DNA from: Myxococcota bacterium
GTDB taxonomy: Bacteria > Myxococcota > UBA4151
Direction: 5' to 3'
Length of the DNA: 5,843 bases
NCBI GenBank assembly: GCA_028823075.1
Contig: JAPKCE010000140.1
Span: forward strand, 1-5,843
The notes below the pieces were generated by a model, which saw only the letters and a program-made list of their open reading frames with translations, was not told where the DNA came from and made no database searches. Shown piece after piece: positions 5,296 to 5,843 of the stretch. Positions within the stretch are counted from its first letter, which is position 1; each line of letters begins with the position of its first letter. The position numbers and the translations under genes are program-made.

Positions 5296-5843
5296 ATGAC
5301 CACCAACCGGCGCCCCCTAAAAAGTGCTGTCGTGCGCTTTTGCGGCGATTCTGGCGATGGCATGCAGCTCACCGGTTCGCAGTTTACCGCAACCACCGCA
5401 GCCCTAGGTAACGACCTTGCCACCCTACCCGATTACCCGGCCGAGATTCGCGCCCCTGCGGGAACTCTGTTCGGCGTCTCAGGCTTTCAGTTACAGTTTT
5501 CGGCTGAAGACATCCGCACCCCCGGCGACCAACCCGACGTGCTCATGGCGATGAACCCTGCGGCATTAAAAACCAACTTAGCCGACCTTAAGCCTGGTGG
5601 TTTATTGATCGTCAACGAAGACGCCTTCACCAAACGAAACCTCGAAAAAGCGGGCTACGAGACCAACCCTCTCGACGCCGAAGTGCTCATGAACGACTAC
5701 CGTTTGCACCGCGCCTCGCTCTCCGTCATGGCCACCGAGATCGGCAAAGAAGCTGGACTCGGCAGGCGCGAAGCCGATCGCTGCAAAAACTTTATCGCGC
5801 TGGGTATCGCCTACTGGTTGTTCGACCGCCCCATGGAAGACAC
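5296..5843 (+). CDS. korA: 2-oxoglutarate:ferredoxin oxidoreductase alpha subunit, N-terminal part
   Basis: The gene runs off the right edge, leaving 182 codons of the N-terminal gamma-type domain (PF01558). The diagnostic start is VVRFCGDSGDGMQLTGSQFT (12-31), followed by NDLATLPDYPAEIRAPAGTL (39-58), GVSGFQ, TPGDQPDVLMAMNPAAL and GGLLIVN. This is the layout of fused-type KorA subunits, in which a gamma domain precedes the alpha pyrimidine-binding domain (usually about 600 residues in all). With the thiamine-pyrophosphate beta subunit (KorB, expected downstream but not visible) it converts 2-oxoglutarate, CoA and oxidised ferredoxin to succinyl-CoA, CO2 and reduced ferredoxin, or the reverse. 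The ATG has AGGAG five bases upstream, an excellent start. A related 2-oxoacid substrate cannot be excluded without the rest of the gene. Confidence 0.93.
   Translation, partial: MTTNRRPLKSAVVRFCGDSGDGMQLTGSQFTATTAALGNDLATLPDYPAEIRAPAGTLFGVSGFQLQFSAEDIRTPGDQPDVLMAMNPAALKTNLADLKPGGLLIVNEDAFTKRNLEKAGYETNPLDAEVLMNDYRLHRASLSVMATEIGKEAGLGRREADRCKNFIALGIAYWLFDRPMED

Noticed and set aside
5184..5423. Minus-strand 79-codon frame across the start of korA
   Set aside because: It overlaps the strongly supported korA N-terminus and its AGGAG site, and shows no domain.

Overview
This window looks like a chromosomal segment from a moderately GC-rich Gram-negative bacterium, most likely a deltaproteobacterial or Myxococcota-type lineage. 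The main clue is a lipoprotein that combines Gly-X-Y repeats with two copies of the Cys-rich CxDGxxxxGExCDDGN module that is abundant in myxobacteria and relatives. An apaG gene and a fused-type 2-oxoacid:ferredoxin oxidoreductase alpha subunit fit that placement. The lineage is an inference, because nothing here is a direct taxonomic marker.

Layout. Bases 1-74 hold a tRNA-Asn(GTT) gene on the minus strand, with a candidate promoter just upstream. A 276-base non-coding stretch follows. A plus-strand gene (351-1757, TTG start) encodes a secreted outer-membrane-type lipoprotein with Cys-bracketed beta modules, an acidic collagen-like stalk, two myxobacterial Cys-rich repeats and a C-terminal propeller-like domain. 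Facing it is a minus-strand pair: a dCMP/cytidine-deaminase-family zinc enzyme (2708-3184) followed, with a 4-base GTGA overlap, by a PF14907-type nucleotidyltransferase (1785-2711). Divergent from the deaminase, and plus-strand, are apaG (3323-3700) and a small PhnA-like zinc-ribbon protein (3715-4086), 14 bases apart and probably one operon. Their 3' end collides with a minus-strand beta-class DNA methyltransferase (4083-5153). The two genes overlap by 4 bases and both stop codons lie inside one perfect 6-bp inverted repeat. Divergent from the methyltransferase, the start of korA (5296 onward) runs off the right edge.

How the genes fit together. Most are housekeeping or accessory genes with no shared pathway. 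The deaminase would feed dUMP/dTMP synthesis, the KorA-like subunit belongs to reductive or oxidative 2-oxoglutarate metabolism, and the methyltransferase has no restriction partner in view and appears solitary. I see no complete mobile element, CRISPR array or recognisable multi-gene defence island. The most distinctive items are the lipoprotein, with no lysine or arginine between residues 2 and 281, and the overlapping deaminase-nucleotidyltransferase pair.
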